Positions 34,415-44,145 of a stretch of 47,817 nt of DNA are shown here, piece by piece. The notes beneath the pieces were generated by a model. That model did not search any database. It worked only from the letters and a program-made list of their open reading frames with translations, and was not told the DNA's origin. Each line of letters opens with the position of its first letter. Position 1 is the first letter of the stretch. Origin of the DNA: Methanogenium sp. (GTDB lineage Archaea; Halobacteriota; Methanomicrobia; Methanomicrobiales; Methanomicrobiaceae); NCBI GenBank assembly GCA_030595665.1, contig JAUVCV010000016.1, positions 1 to 47,817 of the forward strand, in the 5' to 3' direction. The position numbers and the translations under genes are program-made.

Positions 34415-34921
34415 ATGGTCCGAAAACCAGCAGTAATGTACAGATCGGTTAAAAAGAGAGCATACACTCGCCGAAAATATATGGGCGGTGTCCCAGGAAG
34501 CAAAGTTGTGCAGTACGATATGGGCAATCTGCAGGCGGAGTTCCCGGTTGCTGTTTCAATTACAGTCGATGAGAAATGTCAGATTCGCCATACCGCAATG
34601 GAAGCAGCCCGTATTAATATTAACAGGAAGCTTGTCAAGGATATCGGCAGAATGAACTTCCACCTCAAGCTGCGCACCTACCCGCACCATGTTCTCCGTG
34701 AGAACAAGCAGGCAACCGGTGCCGGTGCTGACCGTGTCTCACAGGGAATGAGATCGGCATTTGGCAAACCGGTGGGCAGTGCAGCACGTGTTGAAGTAAA
34801 CCAGAAGATCTTTACCTGCTACACCACTGAGGCAAACTCAGACAAGGTAAAGGTAATCATGAAGCACGGCATCTACAAGCTTCCATCTCCTGGCAGAGTC
34901 ATCGTTGAAAAGCAGAACTAA
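34415..34921 (+). CDS. rpl10e: Large-subunit ribosomal protein L10e (uL16)
   Basis: A 168-residue ribosomal protein starting [20 protein letters not shown], with the conserved YDMGN and [20 protein letters not shown] segments, the latter being the loop near the peptidyl-transferase centre. GAGGAG lies 11 nt upstream of the ATG. It is transcribed alone, between its own TATA box and a terminator. Confidence 0.97.
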   Translation: MVRKPAVMYRSVKKRAYTRRKYMGGVPGSKVVQYDMGNLQAEFPVAVSITVDEKCQIRHTAMEAARININRKLVKDIGRMNFHLKLRTYPHHVLRENKQATGAGADRVSQGMRSAFGKPVGSAARVEVNQKIFTCYTTEANSDKVKVIMKHGIYKLPSPGRVIVEKQN

Positions 34922-34932
34922 TACTGCATATT

Positions 34933-34961
34933 CCCCCCATAGGGGATATATACTTTTTTTA
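34933..34961 (+). terminator. Terminator of the L10e gene
   Basis: A short CCCC-ATA-GGGG hairpin (34935-34945) followed, after ATATATAC, by a run of seven T residues, just past the stop codon. Confidence 0.45.
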
Positions 34962-35013
34962 ATTATCAAACAGTCCACATCTCAACAGGTGTATACAGGA
35001 CGGGGAAATATTC

Positions 35014-35856
35014 ATGCCCAAATTAACAGATCATGAGAAACTGCGTACTGCTGTCCATGAGGCAACCACCGCCGCACTGAAAGAGGCAGAGACACACCTC
35101 CCGGGCGATGTTAAAGCAGCACTTCGGGCAGCATATGCCGCAGAAGACAACCCGGTTGCCAAGAGCGAACTGGAAGCCATTTTTGAAAACATCGAAACTG
35201 CAGAGAGACGAAATGTCCCGATATGCCAGGACACCGGTGTCCCCATCGTCTACATCACCATCCCACCGAATGTCCCGTTCACAGACGCCATCACCGAAGG
35301 CGTGCAGGACGGCGTCAGGCAGGCAACAGCAGAGATTCCCCTCCGCCCCAACGTTGTCTCCCCATTCACACGGGAGAATACCGGGGATAACTGCGGAATG
35401 GGAATGCCTGCAGTGCATATTACACCAGGGGAGACGTTCACCCTCACCGTGCTCCCGAAAGGTGCCGGCTCAGAGAATGTATCTGCACTAAAGATGTTTT
35501 TGCCATCTGAAAAAGGGGAGATTACCCGGTTCATCACCGAGACCATGCTGCATGCCGGTGGAAAACCCTGCCCTCCTGTCATCCTGGGAATCGGCATAGG
35601 ATCCACTGCAGACGGAGCAACAGCGCTTGCAAAAGAAGCACTCCTGAGACCCCTCGGGGAGATGAGCAGGCTCGAGCAGGAGATCTATGACGCGGTAAAC
35701 GCCCTTGGCATCGGACCGATGGGACTGGGCGGTAAAACGACCTGCCTCGGCGTACGGATTCGCGAGGGCGGGTGCCACACCGCATGCCTCCCGGTCGCAC
35801 TCAATGTCCAGTGCTGGGCCGCACGGCGGGCCACGGTTGAGGTGAACTATCCATGA
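35014..35856 (+). CDS. Class I fumarate hydratase, alpha subunit
   Basis: A 280-residue subunit of the iron-sulfur fumarase that interconverts malate and fumarate. The three cluster cysteines appear in VPICQDTGVP, TGDNCGMGMP and GGKTTCLGV. As usual in archaea, alpha and beta are separate genes, here overlapping by ATGA. In Methanomicrobiales it works in the reductive direction of an incomplete TCA pathway. A tartrate dehydratase cannot be strictly excluded, but the kor and suc genes downstream favour fumarase. Confidence 0.9.
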   Translation: MPKLTDHEKLRTAVHEATTAALKEAETHLPGDVKAALRAAYAAEDNPVAKSELEAIFENIETAERRNVPICQDTGVPIVYITIPPNVPFTDAITEGVQDGVRQATAEIPLRPNVVSPFTRENTGDNCGMGMPAVHITPGETFTLTVLPKGAGSENVSALKMFLPSEKGEITRFITETMLHAGGKPCPPVILGIGIGSTADGATALAKEALLRPLGEMSRLEQEIYDAVNALGIGPMGLGGKTTCLGVRIREGGCHTACLPVALNVQCWAARRATVEVNYP

Positions 35857-36389
35857 TAAATCTGAAGACACCCCTGGGAGATGAGGTCCTCACACTCAAA
35901 GCAGGCGAACGGGTATCTCTCTCAGGGATGATATACACCGCCCGCGATGAGGCCCATCTCCGCATGATGAAGGAAGGCATTCCCTTTGACCCGAAGGGAG
36001 CTGTCATCTACCACTGCGGGCCGGTAGTGAAGGACCACACCATCATCGCCGCAGGCCCTACCACCAGCGCACGGATGAACAAACTCTCCGGATTCCTCCT
36101 CGATGCAGGCGTACGGGCACTCATCGGCAAAGGCGGCATGGGAGACACGGTGCGCGAGGAACTGCGGGGCAGAGGAGTCTACCTGGCCTTCACCGGCGGG
36201 TGTGCGGCCCTTGCGGCTTCACGGATGACCCTGAAGGGAGTCTTCTTCGAAGACTTAGGAATGCCCGAGGCCGTCTGGGCTATTGAATGCAGAGACCTTC
36301 CTCTGACTGTTGCAATCGATTCAGATGGGGGCGACCTCTTCCATGACGTCCGCCTGCAGGCAGAGAAAATATTTGACAAAATGTTCTGA
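35853..36389 (+). CDS. Class I fumarate hydratase, beta subunit
   Basis: A 178-residue partner of the alpha subunit. It has the swivelling-domain motifs YHCGPVVK, AGPTTSARMN and IGKGGMGD, and ends LFHDVRLQAEKIFDKMF. The start overlaps the alpha stop (ATGA). Confidence 0.9.
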   Translation: MINLKTPLGDEVLTLKAGERVSLSGMIYTARDEAHLRMMKEGIPFDPKGAVIYHCGPVVKDHTIIAAGPTTSARMNKLSGFLLDAGVRALIGKGGMGDTVREELRGRGVYLAFTGGCAALAASRMTLKGVFFEDLGMPEAVWAIECRDLPLTVAIDSDGGDLFHDVRLQAEKIFDKMF

Positions 36390-36451
36390 TTCTTTACCAG
36401 TCTGGGTAATCAGCTGTGACTGTCGATACCTTTAGTAAATGATCGGAACAA

Positions 36452-36460
36452 TATTATAAA
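36452..36460 (+). promoter_or_regulatory. TATA box of korD
   Basis: TATTATAAA is centred about 18 nt before the korD ATG. Transcription would start at or within a few bases of the first codon, so the kor message is likely leaderless or nearly so. Confidence 0.45.
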
Positions 36461-36473
36461 CAGGACGTGCCGG

Positions 36474-36746
36474 ATGAAACTAATGATCGATGAACGGCGG
36501 TGCAAGGGCTGTAACCTCTGCACCACCGTCTGCCCATATAAAATATTTCAGGAAGGCAGGAAACTCAATGAACGGGGCATAATAATCCCCATCCTTGACA
36601 GGCCGGAACGATGCACCAACTGCCGCCTGCGACATCTCTACGGCAGGCAGTTATGCGGTGCATGCCAGATGATCTGCCCTGACCAGGCCATCTACTGGGT
36701 CGAAGAAGACCCATATTCTGAAGAAAGTGTGGTGATTGAATTTTGA
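36474..36746 (+). CDS. korD: 2-oxoglutarate:ferredoxin oxidoreductase, delta (ferredoxin) subunit
   Basis: A 90-residue di-cluster ferredoxin subunit. Cluster I: Cys10, 13, 16, 20 (CKGCNLCTTVC). Cluster II: Cys47, 50, then a 10-residue insert (RLRHLYGRQL), Cys61, 64 and 68, so there is one more Cys than needed and spacing is unusual. It passes electrons between KorB and ferredoxin. First gene of korDABC-sucCD-dacZ. A second ATG at 36483 is an alternative start. Confidence 0.92.
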   Translation: MKLMIDERRCKGCNLCTTVCPYKIFQEGRKLNERGIIIPILDRPERCTNCRLRHLYGRQLCGACQMICPDQAIYWVEEDPYSEESVVIEF

Positions 36747-37846
36747 GCAAAATTGAGTTCATGCAGGGAAACAGGGCATGCTGCGAGGGAGCCCTTGCCG
36801 CAGGATGTAATTTCTTCGGCGGGTATCCTATCACCCCGTCAACCGAGATTGCAGAGTTAATGGCACTGAAACTTCCGAAGAGAGGAGGCACCTTCATCCA
36901 GATGGAAGACGAACTCGGGAGCATGGGGTCCATCATCGGTGCATCGTGGACCGGCGCCCGTTCCATGACCGCCACATCAGGGCCGGGATTCTCACTCATG
37001 ATGGAGAACATCGGCTATGCGGTGATGACGGAGACACCCTGTGTCGTCGTCAACATCCAGCGGGGCGGGCCATCAACCGGTCAGCCGACGATGTCTGCGC
37101 AGGGAGATATGATGCAGTGCCGCTTCGGTTCACACGGTGATATGGCAACGATTGCCGTTGTGCCGTCGACCGTGCAGGAGATGTACGAACTCACCGCGAA
37201 GGCATTCAATCTTGCAGACCGTTTCCGGGTCCCCACTTTTGTGATGTCAGACGAGACCATCGGCCATATGCGGGAGAAGATAGTCATCCCCGATAAAGTC
37301 GATATCGTGCCAAGAAAACCACTCCTCGAGGGAAAACTCCCCTTCGAACCAGATGAGGACGGTGTCCCCGGATTTGCACAGTTCGGCAGCGGCCACCGGG
37401 TGCATGTCACCGGCCTCACCCATGACGAGCGTGGGTATCCGGACACAACAGACCCCGAAGTCCACGAAAAACTGGTGAAACGTCTCTATAACAAGGTGGA
37501 ATCAAAACGCCACGAAATAGCGGATTATGATGCAGTCAATACCGAGGCAGAGACAGTCTTTATCACCTACGGACCTTGTGCCCGCACGGTCAGGCAGGTT
37601 CTGCACGACCACCCCGGCGAGTGCATCGGCCACCTCAACCTGCGCATCGTCTGGCCCTTCCCGGAGGACACCATGAAACTCTTTACCAATGCAAAGACCT
37701 TCATCGTACCCGAACTAAATCTGGGCCAGATGGTCCGCGAGGTTGCCCGCCACACAACCGGCGAGAAGGTCGTCTCCATGCCGAAGATTGGGGGCCACAT
37801 CCACACACCTGCAGAACTCTATCGCGCAGTGGAGGCAGAAAGATGA
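36743..37846 (+). CDS. korA: 2-oxoglutarate:ferredoxin oxidoreductase, alpha subunit
   Basis: A 367-residue subunit with the TPP-enzyme pyrimidine-binding domain (GCNFFGGYPITPSTEIAE) and the 2-oxoacid domain II (GPCARTVRQVL). The start appears to be TTG overlapping the korD stop (TTGA). The next in-frame ATG is 6 codons on at Met7, but the residues before it (MSKIEF) match the family start. Confidence 0.93.
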   Translation: MSKIEFMQGNRACCEGALAAGCNFFGGYPITPSTEIAELMALKLPKRGGTFIQMEDELGSMGSIIGASWTGARSMTATSGPGFSLMMENIGYAVMTETPCVVVNIQRGGPSTGQPTMSAQGDMMQCRFGSHGDMATIAVVPSTVQEMYELTAKAFNLADRFRVPTFVMSDETIGHMREKIVIPDKVDIVPRKPLLEGKLPFEPDEDGVPGFAQFGSGHRVHVTGLTHDERGYPDTTDPEVHEKLVKRLYNKVESKRHEIADYDAVNTEAETVFITYGPCARTVRQVLHDHPGECIGHLNLRIVWPFPEDTMKLFTNAKTFIVPELNLGQMVREVARHTTGEKVVSMPKIGGHIHTPAELYRAVEAER

Positions 37847-38640
37847 CCACCCGTGTCTTTGAAAAGTGGTACCGCGAAGACCGGTTGCCGCATATATTCT
37901 GCACGGGGTGCGGAAACGGCACCGTGATGAACTGCGCCATCAAGGCGGTGGACACCATGCAGTGGGAGATAGACGACACCGTCTTTATCTCTGGTATCGG
38001 CTGTTCCTCCCGGGCACCGGGGTATATCTCCACTGACTCCCTGCACACCACCCACGGAAGGGCTCTCACCTTTGCAACCGGCGTGAAGATGGCAAATCCC
38101 GACCTGAATGTCGTGGTCTTCACCGGTGACGGAGACCTCTCTGCTATTGGCGGCAACCATTTCATTCATGCATGCAGGCGTAACATCGACATGACCGTCA
38201 TCTGCATGAACAATATGATCTATGGCATGACCGGCGGACAGGGAAGTCCCTGCACGCCGGCAGGGAAAATTTCCACCACCACCCCCTACGGGGCAACGGA
38301 ACCCACCTTTGACCTTGCAGGTCTTGCAGTCGCTGCAGGGGCAAACCATGTGGCACGATGGACGTCCTATCACACAAAAGAACTCACCAAGGCAATCGAG
38401 ACCGGTCTTTCAACCGAAGGGCTCTCGTTTATCGAGGCAATGGTGCAGTGCCCGACGGCATATGGCCGGAGAAACAAACTCCGAAATGCGATAGATATGG
38501 TAGAATGGATGCGGACGCATTCCATCCTCCTCCAGAAGGCCCGCCGACTGGAAGCGGAAGGCAAACCCATCCCTGAAGACCACTTCACCGTCGGCGAATT
38601 CGTCAACCGGCACCGCCCGGCAATGGGGGTAAAGAGATGA
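37843..38640 (+). CDS. korB: 2-oxoglutarate:ferredoxin oxidoreductase, beta subunit
   Basis: A 265-residue TPP-binding subunit. FCTGCGNG supplies cluster cysteines, and GDGDLSAIGGNHFIHACRRN with ICMNNMIYGMTGGQ binds TPP-Mg. The ATG overlaps the korA stop (ATGA); the longer frame upstream is antisense-free shadow inside korA and is not used. Confidence 0.95.
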   Translation: MTTRVFEKWYREDRLPHIFCTGCGNGTVMNCAIKAVDTMQWEIDDTVFISGIGCSSRAPGYISTDSLHTTHGRALTFATGVKMANPDLNVVVFTGDGDLSAIGGNHFIHACRRNIDMTVICMNNMIYGMTGGQGSPCTPAGKISTTTPYGATEPTFDLAGLAVAAGANHVARWTSYHTKELTKAIETGLSTEGLSFIEAMVQCPTAYGRRNKLRNAIDMVEWMRTHSILLQKARRLEAEGKPIPEDHFTVGEFVNRHRPAMGVKR

Positions 38641-39164
38641 GGCACGAGATCCTCTTTTCAGGATTTGGTGGACAGGGAGTCATCCTCTCTGCAGTGATTC
38701 TTGGACGTGCGGCAGCCCTCTACGGCAATAAATACGCTGTGCAGACACAGACCTACGGGCCTGAGGCACGGGGCGGTGCATCGATGAGTGCAGACGTCAT
38801 TGACGACGAACCGATCCTCTACCCTAAGATCACCTCTCCTGATATCTACGTTATTATGTCCCAGCAGGGATTTGATAAATACGGGGCAGACGCACCTGAA
38901 GATGCCCTCATGCTGGTGGATTCAGAACTGGTGCGCTCCCGCCCGGAGTGCACCTGTATCGAAATCCCCGCAACAACAGAAGCAAAAGAGAATCTTGGCA
39001 GAGTCATCGTAGCAAATATTGTGATGCTCGGTGCTCTTGTCACCGCAACAGGCGTTGTCTCGGAAGATGCCATTGAACGGGCAGTCCTTGACAGTGTGCC
39101 AAAAGGAACGGAGGACCTGAACCTCGCGGCCCTTCACCGTGGATTTGAACTAGGAAGACAATAA
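38637..39164 (+). CDS. korC: 2-oxoglutarate:ferredoxin oxidoreductase, gamma subunit
   Basis: A 175-residue subunit with the family start EILFSGFGGQGVILSAVILG and the QTQTYGPEARGGASMSADV segment. ATGA overlap with korB completes the four-subunit order D-A-B-C. The enzyme makes 2-oxoglutarate from succinyl-CoA and CO2 in the reductive direction. Confidence 0.95.
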   Translation: MRHEILFSGFGGQGVILSAVILGRAAALYGNKYAVQTQTYGPEARGGASMSADVIDDEPILYPKITSPDIYVIMSQQGFDKYGADAPEDALMLVDSELVRSRPECTCIEIPATTEAKENLGRVIVANIVMLGALVTATGVVSEDAIERAVLDSVPKGTEDLNLAALHRGFELGRQ

Positions 39165-39179
39165 CAGAGGAAATACCGG

Positions 39180-40268
39180 ATGAAACTCCTTGAATTTGAA
39201 GCAAAAGAGATATTCCAAAAATATGGAATCCCGATCCCTGACGGTGTGGTAATCAGAAACCCGGATGAACTCAGAGGTCATCTGAACGAATTTTCCGACG
39301 AAGTCGTGGTCAAATCACAGGTAGACGTAGGAGGACGGGGAAAGGCAGGCGGCATCATCGTCACACAGAAGGAAGATGCAGTTGAGGCCGCCAAACATCT
39401 CTTTTCCTTCCCCATCAAGGGTCTCATCCCAAAGGCCATCCTTGTTGAAGAGAAGTTGCCAATAGAGCATGAATACTACGTGAGTATCACCATTGACCGG
39501 ACAACCCGACAGCCCATGATTCTCTTTGCAGAGACTGGTGGTGTCGACATCGAAGAAACGGCACGGACCCGGCCTGAAGCCCTCCGGCGTGCAGGTTTCT
39601 CACCACTTCTCTCTGAAGTTCCGGGATTTTTAATGCGCCGGATCCTGGGGACGGCTCCAAAAGAACTCGGCCCCGTTATCAACAATCTCTACAAGGCTTT
39701 CTGTGCCTCAGATGCCCTTTTAGCAGAGATAAACCCCCTTGTGACAACATCAAGGGGAGTCTTTGCTGCCGATGCAAAACTCATCATCGACGACAATGCC
39801 CTGATACGTCAGGGAATAACCGCAAACCGCGACCTGACCCCACGGGAACGCGAGGCGGAGGAGAACGGATTTTCCTATGTCGAACTCGACGGCTCCATCG
39901 GTGTCATAGGAAACGGTGCTGGCCTGACCATGTCCACCCTTGATCTCATCGAGCACTACGAAGGCAAAGCGGCAAACTTCCTCGATGTCGGCGGCGGTGC
40001 CGGACGGGAACGCGTTATGAAGGCTGTCCGTCTGGTGGCAGGCATGCCGGATGTAAAGGTAATCGTCGTTAACCTTCTCGGGGGTATCACCCGGTGTGAT
40101 GAGGTGGCAAAAGGCATCATTGACGCGGGCATCGACCAGCATGTCATCACCCGCCTTGCAGGGACGAACGAAGACGAAGGCAAAGCACTGCTCGCCAAAA
40201 ACGGCTACCAGATGCTTGAGACCATGGAAGATGTCGTGAAACAGGCAGTGAAGGAGGCAGCAGCATGA
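39180..40268 (+). CDS. sucC: Succinyl-CoA synthetase, beta subunit
   Basis: A 362-residue ATP-grasp subunit. KSQVDVGGRGKAGGI binds nucleotide; AEINPLVTT and the DVGGGAGRERVM phosphohistidine loop are present. GAGGAAA precedes the ATG. It supplies succinyl-CoA to the KOR complex encoded upstream. Confidence 0.95.
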   Translation: MKLLEFEAKEIFQKYGIPIPDGVVIRNPDELRGHLNEFSDEVVVKSQVDVGGRGKAGGIIVTQKEDAVEAAKHLFSFPIKGLIPKAILVEEKLPIEHEYYVSITIDRTTRQPMILFAETGGVDIEETARTRPEALRRAGFSPLLSEVPGFLMRRILGTAPKELGPVINNLYKAFCASDALLAEINPLVTTSRGVFAADAKLIIDDNALIRQGITANRDLTPREREAEENGFSYVELDGSIGVIGNGAGLTMSTLDLIEHYEGKAANFLDVGGGAGRERVMKAVRLVAGMPDVKVIVVNLLGGITRCDEVAKGIIDAGIDQHVITRLAGTNEDEGKALLAKNGYQMLETMEDVVKQAVKEAAA

Positions 40269-41131
40269 TATACGGCGATCATACCACCGGCATCATTGTC
40301 CAGGGGGCAACAGGAAACCAGGGTGCATTCCACATCAATCTGATGAACCAGTACGCACAGGAAACCGGTGGACGCGGGGTAGTGGCAGGCGTCACCCCCG
40401 GCAAAGGCGGCCAGAAGGTGCACGGCATCCCGGTTTATAACAGTGTGCGCGAAGCAATGGCAGAGCATGATGCGACAACATCGGTTCTCTTTGTGCCTGG
40501 ATTTGCAGCAGGCGATTCCATCATGGAAGCCGCAAGTGCAGGGCTTGAACTGGTCACCGCAATAACCGAAGGCATCCCGGTGCACGACACCATGCGGGCC
40601 CTTGCCTTTGCCCGGATGGAAGGGTGCACGGTCATCGGGCCAAACTGCCCCGGCACCCTCTCACCGGGCGAGCTGAAACTCGGCATCATGCCGCCACATC
40701 TTGCCATGCCCGGCAATGTAGGCATCATCTCCCGCAGCGGGACACTCACCTATGAAGTTATCAACGAACTCACGCGGGCCGGCATCGGACAGTCAACTGT
40801 CGTCGGCATCGGCGGCGACCCGGTCATCGGCCAGACCTTCACCGAGGTGCTGGAACGGTTTGAGTCCGACCCGCAGACAAAGGCCGTTGTCCTGATAGGA
40901 GAGGTAGGGGGGAATCTCGAGGAGGAAGGAGCAACCTCAACAAACCTCCCTCTCGTCACATACATCGCTGGTATCTCAGCACCGCCGGAGAAACGGATGG
41001 GTCACGCAGGTGCCATCATTGAAGGCGGAGAAGGTGATGCCGTCTCAAAGATTGCACGGCTCAGAAAACTTGGCATACCGGTTGCAGAAAAACCCTCCGA
41101 CATCCCGGCCCTGGTGCGGGAGCTCCTATGA
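40265..41131 (+). CDS. sucD: Succinyl-CoA synthetase, alpha subunit
   Basis: A 288-residue CoA-binding subunit with GATGNQGAFH, GPNCPGTLSPGE, ISRSGTLTYEV and the phosphorylated histidine in KRMGHAGAIIEGGEGDA. ATGA overlap with sucC and with the dacZ gene downstream. Confidence 0.95.
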   Translation: MIYGDHTTGIIVQGATGNQGAFHINLMNQYAQETGGRGVVAGVTPGKGGQKVHGIPVYNSVREAMAEHDATTSVLFVPGFAAGDSIMEAASAGLELVTAITEGIPVHDTMRALAFARMEGCTVIGPNCPGTLSPGELKLGIMPPHLAMPGNVGIISRSGTLTYEVINELTRAGIGQSTVVGIGGDPVIGQTFTEVLERFESDPQTKAVVLIGEVGGNLEEEGATSTNLPLVTYIAGISAPPEKRMGHAGAIIEGGEGDAVSKIARLRKLGIPVAEKPSDIPALVRELL

Positions 41132-41922
41132 CCACGACGATGCTGAATGCAGCGGCGGCACTCGCAGAAGAGGTCGGTGCAAAGGCAATCGTCTCCTTTA
41201 TTGATCCAGTGGAGTTCACCTCCGACATTCCGGTTATATGGGTGCAGGACATGCAGCTCGATGTCCTGCGTGACCTTACCATGCACGACATCCTGGAAAT
41301 ATCCGAACGCCATCTGCACGATGCTGCCGTTCAGATATATATCTCCCAGAAGTATGAATCAGGAAAGGTTGTCGGAGTCTTCCCCTATGCCATTCTGGTT
41401 TATGACATCAACCAGGAAAAGGAGTTTATCAGCGTCAGGGAATTCGATGACCTGGTACCGCGGGGTGTCATGAGTGCTATACTCCAGCTTGCCCTTGAAA
41501 TTGCCGTTGAAGGGCGGGAAGGCCGCTCAATCGGCACCGCATTTATCATTGGCAATAGTGAGGAGATCCATGCCCACTCCCACTCGGCCATCATCAACCC
41601 GTATCAGGGACACAGAAAAGAGGTCCGCGACATCACTGACCGGGCGAACTGGGAAAGTGTGAAAGAATTTGCACAGTTAGACGGAGTCTTTGTGGTAGAC
41701 ACCACCGGATCCATCCAGTCAGCCGGCAGGTATATCGATGTAAAAGGAGACGATCTGACACTTCCTCATGGCATGGGGGGCAGGCACCGGGCAACAGCAT
41801 CTCTTACCCGCATCATCCCTGCAATAGGAGTCACCATCTCGGAAAGCGGAGGGATGGTCCGTGTTTTCCGAAACGGCGAATGCTGGCTCACCGTCCGGTC
41901 CGATGTCCGGATTAAAAACTGA
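41128..41922 (+). CDS. dacZ: Diadenylate cyclase DacZ (c-di-AMP synthase)
   Basis: A 264-residue protein. The N-terminal half resembles the pyruvate-kinase C-terminal-like domain of archaeal DacZ. The C-terminal half is a DAC domain: DGVFVVDTTGSIQSAGRYI (185-203; DGA written as DGV) and GGRHRATASLTRI (217-229; RHR 219-221), then ISESGGMVRVFRNG. It would condense two ATP to c-di-AMP, an osmotic and growth signal in archaea. The start overlaps sucD by ATGA, so second-messenger synthesis is coupled to the kor-suc operon. Confidence 0.88.
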   Translation: MTTTMLNAAAALAEEVGAKAIVSFIDPVEFTSDIPVIWVQDMQLDVLRDLTMHDILEISERHLHDAAVQIYISQKYESGKVVGVFPYAILVYDINQEKEFISVREFDDLVPRGVMSAILQLALEIAVEGREGRSIGTAFIIGNSEEIHAHSHSAIINPYQGHRKEVRDITDRANWESVKEFAQLDGVFVVDTTGSIQSAGRYIDVKGDDLTLPHGMGGRHRATASLTRIIPAIGVTISESGGMVRVFRNGECWLTVRSDVRIKN

Positions 41923-41934
41923 ACTTTTTTTGAC

Positions 41935-41958
41935 AAAAATTACCCAGAGTAATTTTTT
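41935..41958 (+). terminator. Terminator after dacZ
   Basis: Near-perfect hairpin AAAAATTAC-CCAGA-GTAATTTTT (9 bp stem) ending in a T-run, 13 nt past the stop codon. An additional T7 run lies at about 41925-41931. Confidence 0.6.
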
Positions 41959-42028
41959 ACCCCAAAGGAAATTCTTATGTGATACTGAATCCACCTTCTT
42001 ATTATCTATTAGGAGTTCGTGATTATCG

Positions 42029-43237
42029 ATGGGACGAAATATTACAGTTGAGACACTCAACGAAATTCCACTAAACAGACAGAAACTGGAACTTGCAGAA
42101 CGCAAATGTATTGGTCACCCCGACAGCCTTGCAGATGGTATCGCAGAAACTGTCTCACAGGCTCTCTCACGGGCATATCTGGATGAATGTGGCGCCGTGC
42201 TTCACCACAATACAGACCAGGGCGAGATCGTGGCAGGAGAGTCAATCCCACGATTCGGCGGAGGCACCATCACCCGGCCCATGTACGTGCTTCTTAGCGG
42301 GCGGGCCACAAAGACCTTCGACGGCGTGACCATTCCCACCGACGCCATTGCACTCGAAGCTGCACGAAATTACCTCTCCAATACGCTGGAATATCTGGAC
42401 ATGAACAAGGACGTCATCGTTGACTGCCGCATGGGAACCGGGTCGTCTGATCTCCGCGATGTATTCCGTGCCTGTGAGAAAAAACACCTCCCGTATGCAA
42501 ACGACACCTCATTTGGTGTGGGGCATGCACCATTCTCTGACCTTGAAAATGTGATCCTTGCCGTGAGTAACCACCTTGACGATGTATACCGGCCAAAAAA
42601 CAAGATCATCGGAACAGACATCAAAATAATGGGTCTGCGCCAGGAAGAAGAGATGAACCTCACTCTCTGTGTGCCAATGGTTGACCGGTTCTGCACAGAC
42701 ATGAACGACTACAAAGAGGCAGTCATCCGGGTCGGCGAAGAGGTGCAACATCTTGCCTCCGGTATCACCGACCGCCACGTAACCGTGGACATCAACACCG
42801 GTGACAACTACGAGAAGGAGGATGCCATCTTCCTGACCGTGACCGGCACTTCTGCTGAGATGGGAGATGACGGTTCTGTTGGCCGGGGCAACCGTGCAAA
42901 CGGTCTTATCACCCCTCACCGCCCGATGAGCATGGAGGCCACCAGTGGAAAGAACCCGATTAATCATATCGGGAAAATCTACAACCTCCTCTCCACCGAA
43001 CTGGCCCAGCAGTGTGCACAGGAACTTGACGGCATCGAAGACCTCCACATCAGACTTCTCTCCCAGATCGGACGGCCAATTGACCAGCCGTTCGTCGCAG
43101 GAGCTCAGTTTGTGGCAGCAAAAGGGGCAGATGAGGCTGCCATCAGCCGTGGTATCGAGGAGATCGTCGATGCAGGTCTTGAAAACATCACTTCCATCAC
43201 CGAGCGGGTCATCCGCGGTGAGATGAAGACCTTCTGA
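42029..43237 (+). CDS. mat: S-adenosylmethionine synthetase, archaeal type
   Basis: A 402-residue archaeal methionine adenosyltransferase, the form distinct from bacterial MetK. Motifs: [14 protein letters not shown] (27-40), [14 protein letters not shown] and [14 protein letters not shown]. The best ribosome site, AGGAG, is 14 nt before the ATG, a little far. First gene of a run with hisG, hisA and hisB; histidine biosynthesis and methyl metabolism are both nucleotide-costly but the link may be only positional. Confidence 0.96.
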   Translation: MGRNITVETLNEIPLNRQKLELAERKCIGHPDSLADGIAETVSQALSRAYLDECGAVLHHNTDQGEIVAGESIPRFGGGTITRPMYVLLSGRATKTFDGVTIPTDAIALEAARNYLSNTLEYLDMNKDVIVDCRMGTGSSDLRDVFRACEKKHLPYANDTSFGVGHAPFSDLENVILAVSNHLDDVYRPKNKIIGTDIKIMGLRQEEEMNLTLCVPMVDRFCTDMNDYKEAVIRVGEEVQHLASGITDRHVTVDINTGDNYEKEDAIFLTVTGTSAEMGDDGSVGRGNRANGLITPHRPMSMEATSGKNPINHIGKIYNLLSTELAQQCAQELDGIEDLHIRLLSQIGRPIDQPFVAGAQFVAAKGADEAAISRGIEEIVDAGLENITSITERVIRGEMKTF

Positions 43238-43261
43238 ACAAACCGAACGGAACACACACAT

Positions 43262-44140
43262 ATGACAGACGAGACACGAGAGCACATACGACTGGCAATA
43301 CCGAACAAAGGACGCATATCAGACCCGATCCTTGACCTTATGGAGAAAGGAGGTCTCCACCTCCATAGTTCATCCAGCCGCAAGCTCATTGCACCGACCT
43401 GCGACCCGGCTGTCGAGGTGCTCTTTGCCCGGCCAATCGATATTCCGGAATATGTGGCAAACGGTGCCGCGGATCTGGGGATTACCGGGCGCGACATGGT
43501 CCGGGAACGGGGAGCATCAGTCACCGAGATACTGGACCTGAAGATGGGCAGTGCCACCCTGGTGCTTGCGGTACCGGAAGAGTCCGGCATCCGGACAGCC
43601 GCTGAACTTGCAGGCAAACGCATTGCAACCGAATTTCCGCACACGACAGAGGAGTTCTTCCGGGAACGCGGGATAGAAGTAAGTCTCTTCCCGGTCAGCG
43701 GCGCCTGCGAGGCAACGCCCTATCTCGGGGTGGCCGATGCAATTGTGGACCTATCGAGTTCGGGCACGACCCTGAAGACCAATCATCTGACCGTAATCGA
43801 AGAAATTCTTCATTCAACAACCATCCTCATCGGCAACAATGAGGCAATGGAACAGAGGCGGGGAAAAATAGATGAGATCACGCTTGCCCTGGAGAGCGTA
43901 ATCTCGGCCCGCGGCAAATGTTACCTGATGATGAATGTGAACCGTGACGCACTCAGCGAAGTAAGTAAAGTGCTGCCCGGTCTGAGCGGACCGACGGTGA
44001 TGGACGTCGCATCGGATGAGAGCCTCGTCGCTGTTCATGCAGTAGTTGATGAAGAACGGGTATACCAGCTCATAACCCGTCTGAGAAATGCCGGTGCCCG
44101 GGACATCCTGGTCATGCCGATTGACCGGCTCATTCGGTGA
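43262..44140 (+). CDS. hisG: ATP phosphoribosyltransferase, long form
   Basis: A 292-residue HisG_L enzyme, first step of histidine synthesis. IRLAIPNKGRISDPILDLME is the typical start, ADLGITGRDMV and DLSSSGTTLKTNHL (PRPP loop) follow, and the C-terminal 75 residues are the histidine-sensing ACT-like domain, so HisZ is not required. Lies 24 nt after mat. Confidence 0.96.
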   Translation: MTDETREHIRLAIPNKGRISDPILDLMEKGGLHLHSSSSRKLIAPTCDPAVEVLFARPIDIPEYVANGAADLGITGRDMVRERGASVTEILDLKMGSATLVLAVPEESGIRTAAELAGKRIATEFPHTTEEFFRERGIEVSLFPVSGACEATPYLGVADAIVDLSSSGTTLKTNHLTVIEEILHSTTILIGNNEAMEQRRGKIDEITLALESVISARGKCYLMMNVNRDALSEVSKVLPGLSGPTVMDVASDESLVAVHAVVDEERVYQLITRLRNAGARDILVMPIDRLIR

Positions 44141-44145
44141 ATATC

